DNA of 64,000 nt from Micrococcaceae bacterium RIT 802 (GTDB taxonomy: Bacteria; Actinomycetota; Actinomycetes; Actinomycetales; Micrococcaceae). The position numbers and the translations under genes are program-made. The stretch is from NCBI GenBank assembly GCA_016892645.1, contig JAFEMX010000007.1:1-64000 (forward strand), read 5' to 3'. Position 1 is the stretch's first letter. Each line of letters begins with the position of its first letter. Positions 8,508 to 16,733 of this stretch are shown piece by piece. Below the pieces are notes generated by a model, which saw nothing but the letters and a program-made list of their open reading frames with translations, was not told where the DNA came from and ran no database searches.

Positions 8508-9071
8508 TCACCGCTCGTCATGCGTCTGCGTGTGGATGCGCTCGCCGTCGGCTCCGAAGATGCTCAGCACGTCCACCGGCTTGTCATCGGCCGAACACAT
8601 CGCGTGCGGCACCCGGGTGTCGAACTCCGCAGCCTCGCCGGGTCCGAGCACCAGATCCCGGTCGCCGAGCAGCAGGCGCAGCTGGCCGGACAGGACGTAC
8701 ACCCAGTCGTAGCCGTCGTGCACCCGCTGCTCGGGCAGGGTCTTGCGGCCCGGATAGGTCATCCGAAAGGTCTGGGTCGGCGAATTCGGCGGGGAGAGCT
8801 TGAGCGTCCGGATGCCGTGGTGCGTCGTCCGAACCGGTCGGATGCGCGGATCGGGCACCTCGGCCGGGATGAGGTCGTCGATGGTGATGCGCAGCTCGCG
8901 GGTCAAGGGCAGCAGGAGCTCCAGGCTGGCCTGCCGCTTCCCCGATTCCAGGCGCGAGAGCGTGGAGACGGACATGCCGGCCTTCGTGGCCAGGTCATCC
9001 AGCGTCCTGTCCTGTTTCACCCGGGCCGCGCGCAGCCGTGGCCCGATCTGTTCGAGTACAGCGTCCTTCAT
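8508..9071 (-). CDS. XRE-family regulator with C-terminal cupin sensor domain
   Basis: A 187-residue one-component regulator. The N-terminal HTH (about 8-65) shows RAARVKQDRTLDDLATKAG and VSTLSRLESGKRQAS. The C-terminal cupin (about 100-175) includes HDGYDWVYVLSGQLRLLLGD and a GPGEAAEFDTRVPH strand, usually a small-molecule or metal pocket. It is divergently transcribed from the thioredoxin-reductase-like flavoprotein and methyltransferase pair, 81 bases apart, so it likely regulates them and itself. No ligand can be inferred. Confidence 0.88.
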   Translation of the reverse strand: MKDAVLEQIGPRLRAARVKQDRTLDDLATKAGMSVSTLSRLESGKRQASLELLLPLTRELRITIDDLIPAEVPDPRIRPVRTTHHGIRTLKLSPPNSPTQTFRMTYPGRKTLPEQRVHDGYDWVYVLSGQLRLLLGDRDLVLGPGEAAEFDTRVPHAMCSADDKPVDVLSIFGADGERIHTQTHDER

Positions 9072-9094
9072 CCCACACCCCTACACGTCGTCAG

Positions 9095-9111
9095 TTTGCT
9101 GTTTCCGCAAA
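9095..9111. promoter_or_regulatory. Inverted repeat in the divergent cupin-XRE/flavoprotein intergenic region
   Basis: TTTGC-7-GCAAA lies in the 81-base spacer between the two divergent start codons. It is followed by two direct TTGCG elements (9117-9121 and 9134-9138). This is the natural place for the XRE protein to bind, but no footprint-level evidence exists. Confidence 0.35.
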
Positions 9112-9152
9112 GATAGTTGCGATTCTAGCATTGCGGGGTCCACAGTTGAAGC

Positions 9153-10100
9153 ATGGAAACCACACACGACTTCGACGTCATCATCATCGGCGCCGGCGCT
9201 GCCGGCCTCAGCGCCGCGCAAATGCTCGGCCGCTCCCTGCGCAGCGTCCTGGTGCTCGACACGGCCAGCCCGCGCAACCGCCTCGCTGCCCACATGCACG
9301 GCATCCTGGGCGGCGACGGCTTGAACCCCCGGGATTTCCTCGCCCGCGGACGTGCCGAGGTAGCGGCCTACGGCGTGCAGTTCGGCACGGCGGGCGCCTC
9401 CACCGTCGCCGAAACGGCCACCGGCATGGCCGTGACCACCACCGACGGCACCACGCTCACCGCCCGCCGGCTCATCGCCGCCACCGGCGTCCGGGACGAG
9501 CTCCCACCCATCCCCGGACTGGCCGAGGGCTGGGGCCGCGATGTGCTGCACTGCCCGTACTGCCACGGCTGGGAGGTCAGGGGCAGCAGGCTCGGTGTGC
9601 TGGCCACCTCCCCGATGGCGGTGCACCAGGCCCACCTCATCCGGCAGTGGAGCGATGAGGTGGTGTTCCTCAGCGCCGATGCCGGTCCGGTCGACGACGC
9701 GGTCGCCCGCACCCTCGGATCTCGTCGCGTCGTGATCGAACCGAGGCGCGTGGTGGAGGTGACCCGGAACGACGCCGGTGCTCTCACTGGGGTACGACTG
9801 GCGGACGGGGACGAGGTCGCGCTGGACGCCATCTTCACCGCCGGGCAGCTGCATCCCAACGATGCCTACCTGGACGGTCTGGGACTGGAACGCGAGGAGA
9901 TGCCGTTCGGCAGCTTCATCCACGCCGATTTCACCGGCAAGACCAGCAATCCCCGCGTTTTTGCCGCCGGGAACATCACGAGCCCGATGGCCAATGTGCC
10001 GATCAGCATGTCGGCGGGCACGATGGCTGGCAGCATGGTCAACATGGACCTGGTGACCGAGGACTTCGACCTCGCCGCCGAACGGATCGATGCAGCATGA
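9153..10100 (+). CDS. Thioredoxin-reductase-like NAD(P)/FAD-dependent oxidoreductase
   Basis: A 315-residue class II pyridine nucleotide-disulfide reductase-like flavoprotein. FAD is bound by FDVIIIGAGAAGLSAAQ (residues 7-23) and the C-terminal GRVFAAGN-type motif (PRVFAAGNITSPM). The redox pair is H-C-P-Y-C-H-G (about 132-138) in place of the C-A-T-C of true thioredoxin reductases; this is typical of a distinct actinobacterial subgroup. It lies in the same unit as the following methyltransferase (ATGA overlap) and divergent from a cupin-XRE regulator. It could reduce a small disulfide or metalloid-linked substrate; this is not assigned. Confidence 0.87.
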   Translation: METTHDFDVIIIGAGAAGLSAAQMLGRSLRSVLVLDTASPRNRLAAHMHGILGGDGLNPRDFLARGRAEVAAYGVQFGTAGASTVAETATGMAVTTTDGTTLTARRLIAATGVRDELPPIPGLAEGWGRDVLHCPYCHGWEVRGSRLGVLATSPMAVHQAHLIRQWSDEVVFLSADAGPVDDAVARTLGSRRVVIEPRRVVEVTRNDAGALTGVRLADGDEVALDAIFTAGQLHPNDAYLDGLGLEREEMPFGSFIHADFTGKTSNPRVFAAGNITSPMANVPISMSAGTMAGSMVNMDLVTEDFDLAAERIDAA

Positions 10101-10792
10101 GCGAACGGATCGAGGACACGATGGAACACCACCACGGCCACCACCATGACGGCGCCGAGGCCCCCACGGATGCCCGGGCCTTCTGGGATGCCCGCTATGG
10201 GGAGCGCGAGAGGATCTGGAGCGGGTCGGCCAACCGCGCCCTGGTGGACACCGTCACCGGGATGGAGCCGGGCGCGGCCCTGGACCTGGGATGTGGCGAA
10301 GGCGGCGACTCGCTCTGGCTGGCCGAAGCCGGGTGGAAGGTCACGGGCGTCGACATCTCGGAAACCGCACTGGCCCGCGCCCGGGAGGAGTCCAGGACCC
10401 GCGGGATCAGCCCCCAGGACATCGAGTGGATGCAGATCGATCTCGCGCAGGACTTCCCCGCGGGGACGTACGACCTGGTCTCCGCCTGCTTCCTGGCCTC
10501 CCAGATCCCGCTTCCGCGGAGCGAGATCCTGCGCCGGGCAGCCGCCGCGGTCGCCCCCGGCGGCATGCTGCTGCTCGTCTCCCATGCGAGCGCTCCCCCG
10601 TGGGCCGGAAACCATCACCACGGTCCGCGGGACTTCCCCTCGCCGGCGGAGGAACTGGCGGCGCTGGATCTGGACGAGACCGCCTGGGAGATCACGACGG
10701 CGGAAACCAGGACGCGCGAGGCCACCGGCCCCGATGGCGAACCGGGCACCCTGGAGGACACCATCGTCGTGGCCCGACGCCGCCGGGGTTGA
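10097..10792 (+). CDS. Class I SAM-dependent methyltransferase with His-rich N-terminus
   Basis: The 231-residue product overlaps the flavoprotein stop by four bases (ATGA), so the two are translationally coupled. The N-terminus contains HHHGHHHDG (residues 11-19), a potential metal-binding segment. The Rossmann methyltransferase core follows: motif I LDLGCGEGGDSLWLA (about 58-72), motif II GVDISETAL, and motif post-II near IEWMQIDLAQDF. It resembles thiopurine/tellurite-type small-molecule methyltransferases in layout (FWDARYGERERIWSG). The substrate is unknown. Confidence 0.85.
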   Translation: MSERIEDTMEHHHGHHHDGAEAPTDARAFWDARYGERERIWSGSANRALVDTVTGMEPGAALDLGCGEGGDSLWLAEAGWKVTGVDISETALARAREESRTRGISPQDIEWMQIDLAQDFPAGTYDLVSACFLASQIPLPRSEILRRAAAAVAPGGMLLLVSHASAPPWAGNHHHGPRDFPSPAEELAALDLDETAWEITTAETRTREATGPDGEPGTLEDTIVVARRRRG

Positions 10793-10841
10793 GCACCATG
10801 TCCGCGTTATCCTGAGGTCGGCTGGGAGGGAAGCCGATTTC

Positions 10842-10861
10842 ATAGCTTTGGTTGCTATAAC
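10842..10861. promoter_or_regulatory. Possible operator/-10 upstream of the XRE antitoxin-like gene
   Basis: ATAGC-7-GCTAT (10842-10858) forms a perfect inverted repeat that overlaps a good -10 hexamer, TATAAC (10856-10861), in a short AT-rich island. Autorepression is usual for antitoxins of this kind. No convincing -35 is present. Confidence 0.4.
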
Positions 10862-10897
10862 TGATCTACGTCTTCACGTGGGGAGATCCTTCGAGAG

Positions 10898-11395
10898 GTG
10901 ATGCTCGAAACCGGCACCACCCAGATGGGCCTGTCACGGATGAGTGGCGTTCACCAGCCCAGCATCAGCCAATTCCTTTCCGGAAAAGTGGATTTCAGTG
11001 ACGAGCAACTCGACCGGCTGCTCTCCTGCATGGAACGACGCCTCGAAGTTACCCGTCGGTCCGTACGCCCCGAGCTGACGCATTCCGAGCGCCGGTCATG
11101 GATGCTTCATCGCAAAATCTCAACGCACCTGACGATGGCCTCCTTCAAGGAATGGCTCCCCCAACTGGAGCGCAACTTCGAGCGCCTGCTCCACGGCGTT
11201 CGAGGACCGGTGCACCTTCGGAACATCCAGCAATGGCTGGCCCTGATCGACCAAAGCGACATCGTAGGCCTGCACCGCGCCATGACAGGTCTGGACCGAA
11301 CCTCCATCGAGATGCGCGAGGTCTCGCCCTTCGGGGGCATCCTCCCCGACGAACAACGGCACGAGGTCCTGGACGAATTGCGTCGCGCCAGCTGA
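10898..11395 (+). CDS. XRE-type HTH protein, antitoxin of a nucleotidyltransferase pair (orphaned)
   Basis: The 165-residue product has an N-terminal XRE helix-turn-helix (QMGLSRMSGVHQPSISQFLSG, about 8-28). Its C-terminal region (WMLHRKISTHLTMASFKEWL, EMREVSPFGGILP) is characteristic of actinobacterial proteins always followed by a nucleotidyltransferase gene. The partner here begins at the overlapping TGATG but is truncated after 18 codons. The start is uncertain: GTG 10898 or ATG 10901. In-frame codons upstream (reading GEILRE) look like a continuation of helix 1 but have no start codon. It is less GC-rich than its neighbours, consistent with an acquired module. Confidence 0.72.
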   Translation: MMLETGTTQMGLSRMSGVHQPSISQFLSGKVDFSDEQLDRLLSCMERRLEVTRRSVRPELTHSERRSWMLHRKISTHLTMASFKEWLPQLERNFERLLHGVRGPVHLRNIQQWLALIDQSDIVGLHRAMTGLDRTSIEMREVSPFGGILPDEQRHEVLDELRRAS

Positions 11396-11508
11396 TGCGC
11401 CGCGATCAACTCGAGCACGCGATCCGCACCGCCTGCCAGATCATCGACGGGGTCGGACCCATGCAGGCTCGAAACGAGCGGTGGCAAGGTAGTCCGGCCG
11501 GGCCCGAC
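11395..11508 (+). pseudogene. N-terminal stub of a nucleotidyltransferase toxin-like gene
   Basis: The ATG overlaps the antitoxin stop (TGATG). The first 18 codons, MRRDQLEHAIRTACQIID, match the usual N-terminus of nucleotidyltransferases found after this antitoxin family. That N-terminus normally runs on into a GSQAILG active-site motif. Here it turns into unrelated sequence (GVGPMQARNERW...) and no nucleotidyltransferase motif follows before the convergent TauE gene. This is most simply a deletion that removed the rest of the toxin. The frame stays open past 11508, into the opposing TauE gene, so the end given is nominal. Confidence 0.6.
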
Positions 11509-12258
11509 TCAGGCCAGGCCGATCCACCCCTTGGCCACGGCGGCCAGCGCGCCCGCGAACGCGATGGCGAGGATGAAGATCCGGGCGTGATGGTCCTTGA
11601 CGTGGCGTTGCAGCCGTTCCCCACCGAAGATCCCGATGGCGATGGCCAGCACGAACAGGCCCCAGTCCCACCAGGGCAGCACGAGTTGCTGTTCCGGGGC
11701 CACGATGGCCTTGGAGACGACGGTGACTAAGCCGATCACCGCGAAGAACGGCTGCATCGTGGCGGCGAAGGAGCGCTGCGGCCAGCGTGAGAGAACCGCG
11801 TAGGCGCTGACGGCGGGGCCGCCGACGCCGGCCATCGCGTTCGTCAGGCCCGACAGGGCCCCGGCCACGGCGCGCGGAGCCGGTCCGCTGACATGGGCGT
11901 TGGCCCGGGACAGGCCCAGGGAGAGCAGCAAGGCGATCAGCACCACGATGCCCACCACCAGCGACAGGAGCGAGGATTCCATCCGGGAGGCGATGATGGC
12001 ACCGACCACCGACCCGACGACGCTGAACGCGGTCAGCCAACGGAAGGCGGACCAGTTGATGTCCTTCCAGACCCGCGGGGTGATCAGCACCGAGGAGACG
12101 ACGCCGCAGATGTTCACCAGCAGGACCCCGTCGTGCGGGCCCAGCAACAGGACCAGGAACGGGGATGCCAGCATGGCGAACCCCAATCCGGCAACGCGTT
12201 GGGCGACGGCACCGACAAGCACCAGGCCGGCAGCGACGGCAACGATTTGGGGATCCAC
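11509..12258 (-). CDS. Sulfite exporter TauE/SafE-family membrane protein
   Basis: A 249-residue membrane protein with about eight hydrophobic helices and the TauE/SafE signature near the N-terminus (GAVAQRVAGLGFAMLASPFL, about 17-36) and again near the middle (ALSGLTNAMAGVGGPAVSAY, about 134-153). These repeats reflect the family's internal duplication. It probably moves an organosulfur or small organic anion. GTG start. It is not coupled to any sulfur-metabolism gene here, so the substrate is open. Confidence 0.85.
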   Translation of the reverse strand: MDPQIVAVAAGLVLVGAVAQRVAGLGFAMLASPFLVLLLGPHDGVLLVNICGVVSSVLITPRVWKDINWSAFRWLTAFSVVGSVVGAIIASRMESSLLSLVVGIVVLIALLLSLGLSRANAHVSGPAPRAVAGALSGLTNAMAGVGGPAVSAYAVLSRWPQRSFAATMQPFFAVIGLVTVVSKAIVAPEQQLVLPWWDWGLFVLAIAIGIFGGERLQRHVKDHHARIFILAIAFAGALAAVAKGWIGLA

Positions 12259-12331
12259 CGAGCTAGCCTACCGGTGGCCTGAGGGGAGCCCGTTCAGCCC
12301 GGGGCGGATCGGCGTGGCCGAGGTCCGCCCC

Positions 12332-14005
12332 TCAGGCTGAGAGCTTGCCGCGCATCTCGATGGCGATCTGTGCGGCATCGAGATTGGCGAGGGCGTCCTC
12401 CAGGACATCGGCGTCGAAGGTCCCGTTGTCGCGGGCGTCCAGCAACGCCGAGCGTTGCGAAGAGATGACGGCGATCTGGTGCGTTTTCGCCGTCTGGAAC
12501 CGTTCGTGGCGGGTGGCATCCGCGCCGAGCGCCAGGGGCGCGACAGTGGCGGCGCGTTCGCGCATCAGCTCGAAGATGCGCTCCTGCTCGGCCCGTGCCT
12601 GCCCGTCGACGGCGCCCTCCTTGGTCGTCGGCATGATGCGGCGCAGCAGCAGGCCGATCGTCCCGCCCTGGAGCAGCAGGGATATCAGCGCGACGGCGAA
12701 CGCGATCAGCACGAGCATCGATCGCATCGGCGTATCCTCCGGGAGCGTCTGCGCTGCGGCCACCGTGACTGCACCCCGCATGCCGGCCCAGACCACCGCG
12801 GTGCCTTCCCGCCACCCCAGCGGTGCACGGAGGAAGTAGTCGATATCGGCCAGCGAACGGGTGATCCGGACGGAGAAACGTTGCACGTCCCGCTCGGTCA
12901 CCCGGTGCCACGTCCTGGCGTTGGTGTTGGCGAACGCCTCCTGCTGTCCCTCGGGCGTACTGAGTTTTTCGTGCATGCCCTCCAGGCGTCCCTGCATCCG
13001 CGCGCCGCGATGGGCGCGGCGTGAAAGGCTGCCCAGCAGCGGGACGACGTAGGCGGCCCGCACCAGGATCGTCAGCACCAGGGCACCGGCGGCGATCAGC
13101 ACTGCAGTCCCCACGCCGGCGTGGTCCTGCTCGACGTTCTGCACAATGGACTCGAGCTGCAAGCCCATGGTCAGGAAGACCGCACCCTCGAGCACGAGCT
13201 CGACCATGCGCCAATTCTGGGCGTCCGAGAGCCGGTTCTGCGGCGAGAGCTCCCGTGGAGCGCGGATGCCGGTGACCAGGCCCGCCACGACGGCGGCGAC
13301 CAGGCCCGATGCTCCCAGCAATTCGGCGGGCACCGCGGCAAGGAACGGCAGCACGAAGGAGATCACGGTGTTCACCGTCGGATCGCCCACCCGTTTGCGC
13401 ACCACGAGGTTGAGCCATCCCACGAGTCCGCCGATGAGCATCGCCACGACCACCGAGTAGGCGAAGGTGCCGACGGCACCCCAGAACGAGAACGACGCGG
13501 CCGTCGCGACGATCGCGGTCCGCAGCAGCACGAGTGCCGTGGCGTCGTTGAGCAGGCTCTCACCGTCGAGCATCGCCACCACGCGTTGTGAAATCGGGGT
13601 CTGTTTGACGATCGATGTCGCCACCGCATCGGTGGGGCTGACGATCGCCCCCAGGGCGACGCCCCAGGCGAACCCGAGCTCGGGGATCGCCAACATGAAG
13701 AACAGCCCGAGCACCAGGGCGCTGGCGACGACGAGGACCACTGACAGGCCGCTGATGGCGCCGAACTCGCGGCGGAAGTTCATCGTGGGCATCGACACCG
13801 CGGCGGAGTAGAGCAGCGGGGGCAACAGGCCCTCGAGGATCCATTCGGGTTCGATCTCCACGGTCCCGAACAGGGGCAGGAAGCTGGCGGCGACACCGAT
13901 GGCCACAAGCACCAACGGGGAGGCGATACCCAGTCGTGGGCCGATCAGCGTCGCGCCGGCGATGGCCAGCAGTCCGATCACGATCACCGCGAGGAGTTCC
14001 ATCAT
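12332..14005 (-). CDS. Na+/H+ antiporter, CPA1/NhaP type
   Basis: The 557-residue product has about 12 hydrophobic helices in its first 420 residues and a cytoplasmic C-terminal domain. Key ion-path residues of the CPA1 family are visible: the aspartate in AIVSPTDAVATS (about 120) and the ND pair in DGESLLNDATALVLL (about 145-160). It exchanges cytoplasmic Na+ (or K+) for protons. The start MMELLAVIVIG was chosen because hydrophobic helix 1 begins at once; the open frame upstream is Arg-rich, low-quality sequence that belongs to the opposite reading of a gene remnant. No clear ribosome site precedes it. Confidence 0.88.
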   Translation of the reverse strand: MMELLAVIVIGLLAIAGATLIGPRLGIASPLVLVAIGVAASFLPLFGTVEIEPEWILEGLLPPLLYSAAVSMPTMNFRREFGAISGLSVVLVVASALVLGLFFMLAIPELGFAWGVALGAIVSPTDAVATSIVKQTPISQRVVAMLDGESLLNDATALVLLRTAIVATAASFSFWGAVGTFAYSVVVAMLIGGLVGWLNLVVRKRVGDPTVNTVISFVLPFLAAVPAELLGASGLVAAVVAGLVTGIRAPRELSPQNRLSDAQNWRMVELVLEGAVFLTMGLQLESIVQNVEQDHAGVGTAVLIAAGALVLTILVRAAYVVPLLGSLSRRAHRGARMQGRLEGMHEKLSTPEGQQEAFANTNARTWHRVTERDVQRFSVRITRSLADIDYFLRAPLGWREGTAVVWAGMRGAVTVAAAQTLPEDTPMRSMLVLIAFAVALISLLLQGGTIGLLLRRIMPTTKEGAVDGQARAEQERIFELMRERAATVAPLALGADATRHERFQTAKTHQIAVISSQRSALLDARDNGTFDADVLEDALANLDAAQIAIEMRGKLSA

Positions 14006-14061
14006 GGCGAAAGTCTGCCAGCAACTCCCCGCGGTGCCGAGGCCGGGGCGGCGCCCGGAAC

Positions 14062-14425
14062 CTACGAGGAGGTCGACGTGGTGCCCGGCGCGCCGCTTGG
14101 CGGGGTCCCGCCGGCGTCGTCCCCGAAGACGTTGTCGTTGGCCGGGGTCATCTGGGCGAGGTTCTTGACCGAGGCGGAGTACCCGTCGGTCGCGTGGACG
14201 GCGCCGCAGGCGTCCTTCGGCAGCGCGATCTGGGAGGTGGCGATGGCGTTGGAGTTGTCGTCGATGGAGCCGGCATCCCGGTAGACCTCGAAGTGGATGT
14301 GCGGCCACCGGCCCGAGTAGCAGGCGGGGAAGATGCCGGTGAACGTGACGGTCTCGGCGTCGTCGGCGACTTGTACGCCGCGCAGGTAGTTCTGGTCCTC
14401 GATCCCGTTGGAATGTGGGCCGTCC
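14062..14425 (-). pseudogene. 3' remnant of a secreted intradiol ring-cleavage dioxygenase-like gene
   Basis: Reading the minus strand from just after the ANTAR-gene stop gives SNGIEDQNYLRGVQVADD, then FTGIFPACYSGRWPHIHFEV, and runs to a TAG at 14064-14062. The block YLRG, ACYSGRWPHIHFEVY and ATSQIALP is diagnostic of the C-terminal half of intradiol-dioxygenase-like secreted proteins, including the metal-ligand Tyr and His pair. About 120 codons remain of an expected 280-320; the signal peptide and first half are absent. The tail (GGTPPSGAPGTTSTSS) is Ser/Thr/Pro-rich. It abuts the ANTAR gene, so a deletion fused the two loci. Confidence 0.72.
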
Positions 14426-15232
14426 CTAGTCGAAATGAGTGACGGGTTTCGACTGGCCCAGCGCGGTGACGATCTCGGACGCGACGTCTCGCAACTTGCT
14501 GTTCCTGCCGCTGGAGGCCGCCCGGAGGACCTCGAAGGCCTCTTGCTGTCCGCACCGGTTTTCCGCCATGATCACGCCCACGGCGATGTCGATCGTGGTG
14601 CGGGATTCGAGCGCGGCACGCAGGTCGGCTGCCCCCTCCACGTAGTGGGCGAAACGCAGGCCCATGCGCAGCGCCTTGGACCATTGCGCCACATGGGACT
14701 GGACCTGTGCAATCGTCGCCGGGTCGAAGCAGTTCGTCGTCGTCGAGTACAGGTTCAGCGCCGCCTCCCCGTCGCTGCCCAGTTCGAACGGCACGGCAAG
14801 GATCGAGTGGATGCCTTCCCGCTCCAGGACATCGGTGAATCCGGGCCACCGGCCGTCGGAGGCCACGTCGGGGACAAAGACCAGCTCGTGTTCGCGCCCC
14901 GCTGTCAGGCAGGGCCCGTCGCCGAAACCGTACTGGATCTCGTCCAGGCGGCGGGCCTGTTCCGAACTGCTGGCGATCGTGGCCGCCTTGCGTCCGCGAA
15001 GTAGCGTGATGCCTCCGAGGATGTCGGTACCGTCGGGCCGGAAGGAGGCCACGGCGTGGCGGGCCAGTTCGTCCAGGAAGTCGGCGAGGTCGCTTTCCTC
15101 GAGGACCAAGGAGTGGATGTGGTCCCACAAGGCAGGGTCCGGGTAATTCGCAGCGTCGAGCGTATCCAAGGGGGCCGATCCATGAGTTGTCCGGTGCCGA
15201 CGTGCCCGTCGTGGTCGCCGCCCGGGGGGCAA
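14426..15232 (-). CDS. GAF-ANTAR domain regulator
   Basis: The 268-residue protein has a GAF sensor domain (about 45-185; FGDGPCLTAGREHELVFVPD, SILAVPFELGSDGEAALNLY) and a C-terminal ANTAR RNA-binding domain (about 205-262). The latter shows RTTIDIAVGVIMAENRCGQQEAFEVL, the usual two-helix signature. ANTAR proteins act as antiterminators by binding paired hairpins in nascent RNA; actinobacterial members are often sensory. The start is unclear: TTG 15232 gives the longest frame, TTG 15169 is an alternative, and the conserved part begins near LDAANYPDPALW. It stands alone, next to the dioxygenase remnant. Confidence 0.83.
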   Translation of the reverse strand: MPPGRRPRRARRHRTTHGSAPLDTLDAANYPDPALWDHIHSLVLEESDLADFLDELARHAVASFRPDGTDILGGITLLRGRKAATIASSSEQARRLDEIQYGFGDGPCLTAGREHELVFVPDVASDGRWPGFTDVLEREGIHSILAVPFELGSDGEAALNLYSTTTNCFDPATIAQVQSHVAQWSKALRMGLRFAHYVEGAADLRAALESRTTIDIAVGVIMAENRCGQQEAFEVLRAASSGRNSKLRDVASEIVTALGQSKPVTHFD

Positions 15233-15444
15233 GGACGGGCAGTACGCAGGAGATCCGGAGAGCAGGTGGACGGCTTGCTGCTAAACCATCGGCATTCATT
15301 CTAGCCACAACGCGCGCCCGACGCGCACGTCCCGCGACGCCTCCGGCGGTGTCCTCGGCGCCTCCGTACGGTGCCACACGAGGGCTTCCAGCCGGTGACG
15401 GGCGGCACCTAGGTGAATACGACAAGCTGTGGTACAAAAAGTCC

Positions 15445-16497
15445 ATGCACCTGATAAAACGACGCCCCACCCTGTCCGCGGCGGCACTGGCCCTGGGCAT
15501 CATCGCGGCCGGCTTGACCGCCGCTCCGGCCTCCGCGGCGCCCCTCGTCCCGGCCAGCACGACGGCGGGGATCACCCTGCCTGCCCAGGGGGCACCGGCG
15601 TCGTCCCCGCTCTCCACCGCCCTGCCGGCGGCCGCGCAGAAGACGACGAAGAAGACGACCAGGATCGTCACGACGGCCAACCTGAACATCCGCACCGGCG
15701 CCGGCACCCAGCACCGCTCGCTGGGCGTGCTGAAGAAGGGGACCACTGTCGTCCCAACGGGCAAGCTGTCGGGGTCCTGGCGGCAGGTCAAGGCCGCCGG
15801 CAAGACCGGCTGGGTGCACTCGCGCTACCTGAGGACCGTGACGACACAACCTGTCAGGTTCGCGAATCCCTGCACCGCGCTGAACCAGAAGAAGGTCCGC
15901 TACAACCCGGGGAACGCCAAGCGGGTGTCGTTTGCTATCGCCGAGTCCTACGGCAGCTACCGGGCGGCCTTCACCAACTGCGTGAAGTCCGGCAAGACCT
16001 GGAAGAAGGAATGGCAGACGGCGGCCACCGTCGGGCTGCGCGGGTTCAAGAAGCCAGGAGTGCCGTCCGGGCACACCGTAAACCGCTGGTCGCCGCAGGG
16101 CATGTTCTCGGTGACCGAGGCCTTCGGCTCCGGGAACCCGGGCACGAAGCTGTCCTACCGCAAGCTCAACCCCCGCTCCCGCTGGTCCGGCACCGCCGGA
16201 TCCTCGTACAACAAGTACTACCTGGACAAGTCGGCCTCGCACCGGCGCTGGCCCGATGAGAACCTCTACAGGATCATGAAGGCCGGCGACTACCGGCAGG
16301 CGGTGGTCATCAACTACAACCGCCCGCCGGACACCCGGATCAAGCAGGGCGCCGGCTTCGCGATCTTCCTGCACACCCACGTGGTCCCGACGTGGGGCTG
16401 CATTGCCATCGGCTATGGCCCGCTGGTGAAGTACGTGAAGAACGCCCGCCAGGGCGACCAGATCATCATGGGGGTGCGCCGGGACATCTTCCGGTAG
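15445..16497 (+). CDS. Secreted SH3b-L,D-transpeptidase-like (YkuD) protein
   Basis: The 350-residue product has a Sec signal (MHLIKRRPTLSAAALALGI..., cleavage near ASA/AP at about 31-32). A bacterial SH3 domain (about 72-135; ANLNIRTGAGTQHRSLGVLK, WVHSRYLR) should bind the cell wall. The C-terminal catalytic region (about 190-345) has HTHVVPTWGCIAIG with the presumptive catalytic Cys at 319. L,D-transpeptidases cross-link peptidoglycan stems or anchor proteins; some homologues are only hydrolases. ATG chosen because the signal peptide begins there. Confidence 0.83.
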   Translation: MHLIKRRPTLSAAALALGIIAAGLTAAPASAAPLVPASTTAGITLPAQGAPASSPLSTALPAAAQKTTKKTTRIVTTANLNIRTGAGTQHRSLGVLKKGTTVVPTGKLSGSWRQVKAAGKTGWVHSRYLRTVTTQPVRFANPCTALNQKKVRYNPGNAKRVSFAIAESYGSYRAAFTNCVKSGKTWKKEWQTAATVGLRGFKKPGVPSGHTVNRWSPQGMFSVTEAFGSGNPGTKLSYRKLNPRSRWSGTAGSSYNKYYLDKSASHRRWPDENLYRIMKAGDYRQAVVINYNRPPDTRIKQGAGFAIFLHTHVVPTWGCIAIGYGPLVKYVKNARQGDQIIMGVRRDIFR

Positions 16498-16733
16498 GCC
16501 GACGCACGGGTTCCGAGTTGACCGGAGGATTGCACAAAGGCTTGTCGATTTCCGTTCCCGTGGGCAAGCTGAAATGACACGACGCATGCACATGGATCTG
16601 CTGGGTCGGTGCGGCCACGGTGCGCGCTCCATCCATCATGGAGTGCCTCCGCCCCCGACACCCATCCGCCACGGCTCATGGTCTGGGCAGTGCCCTCGAG
16701 CGTGCGGCCAGCAGCACCGAGGAGGAACATTCC

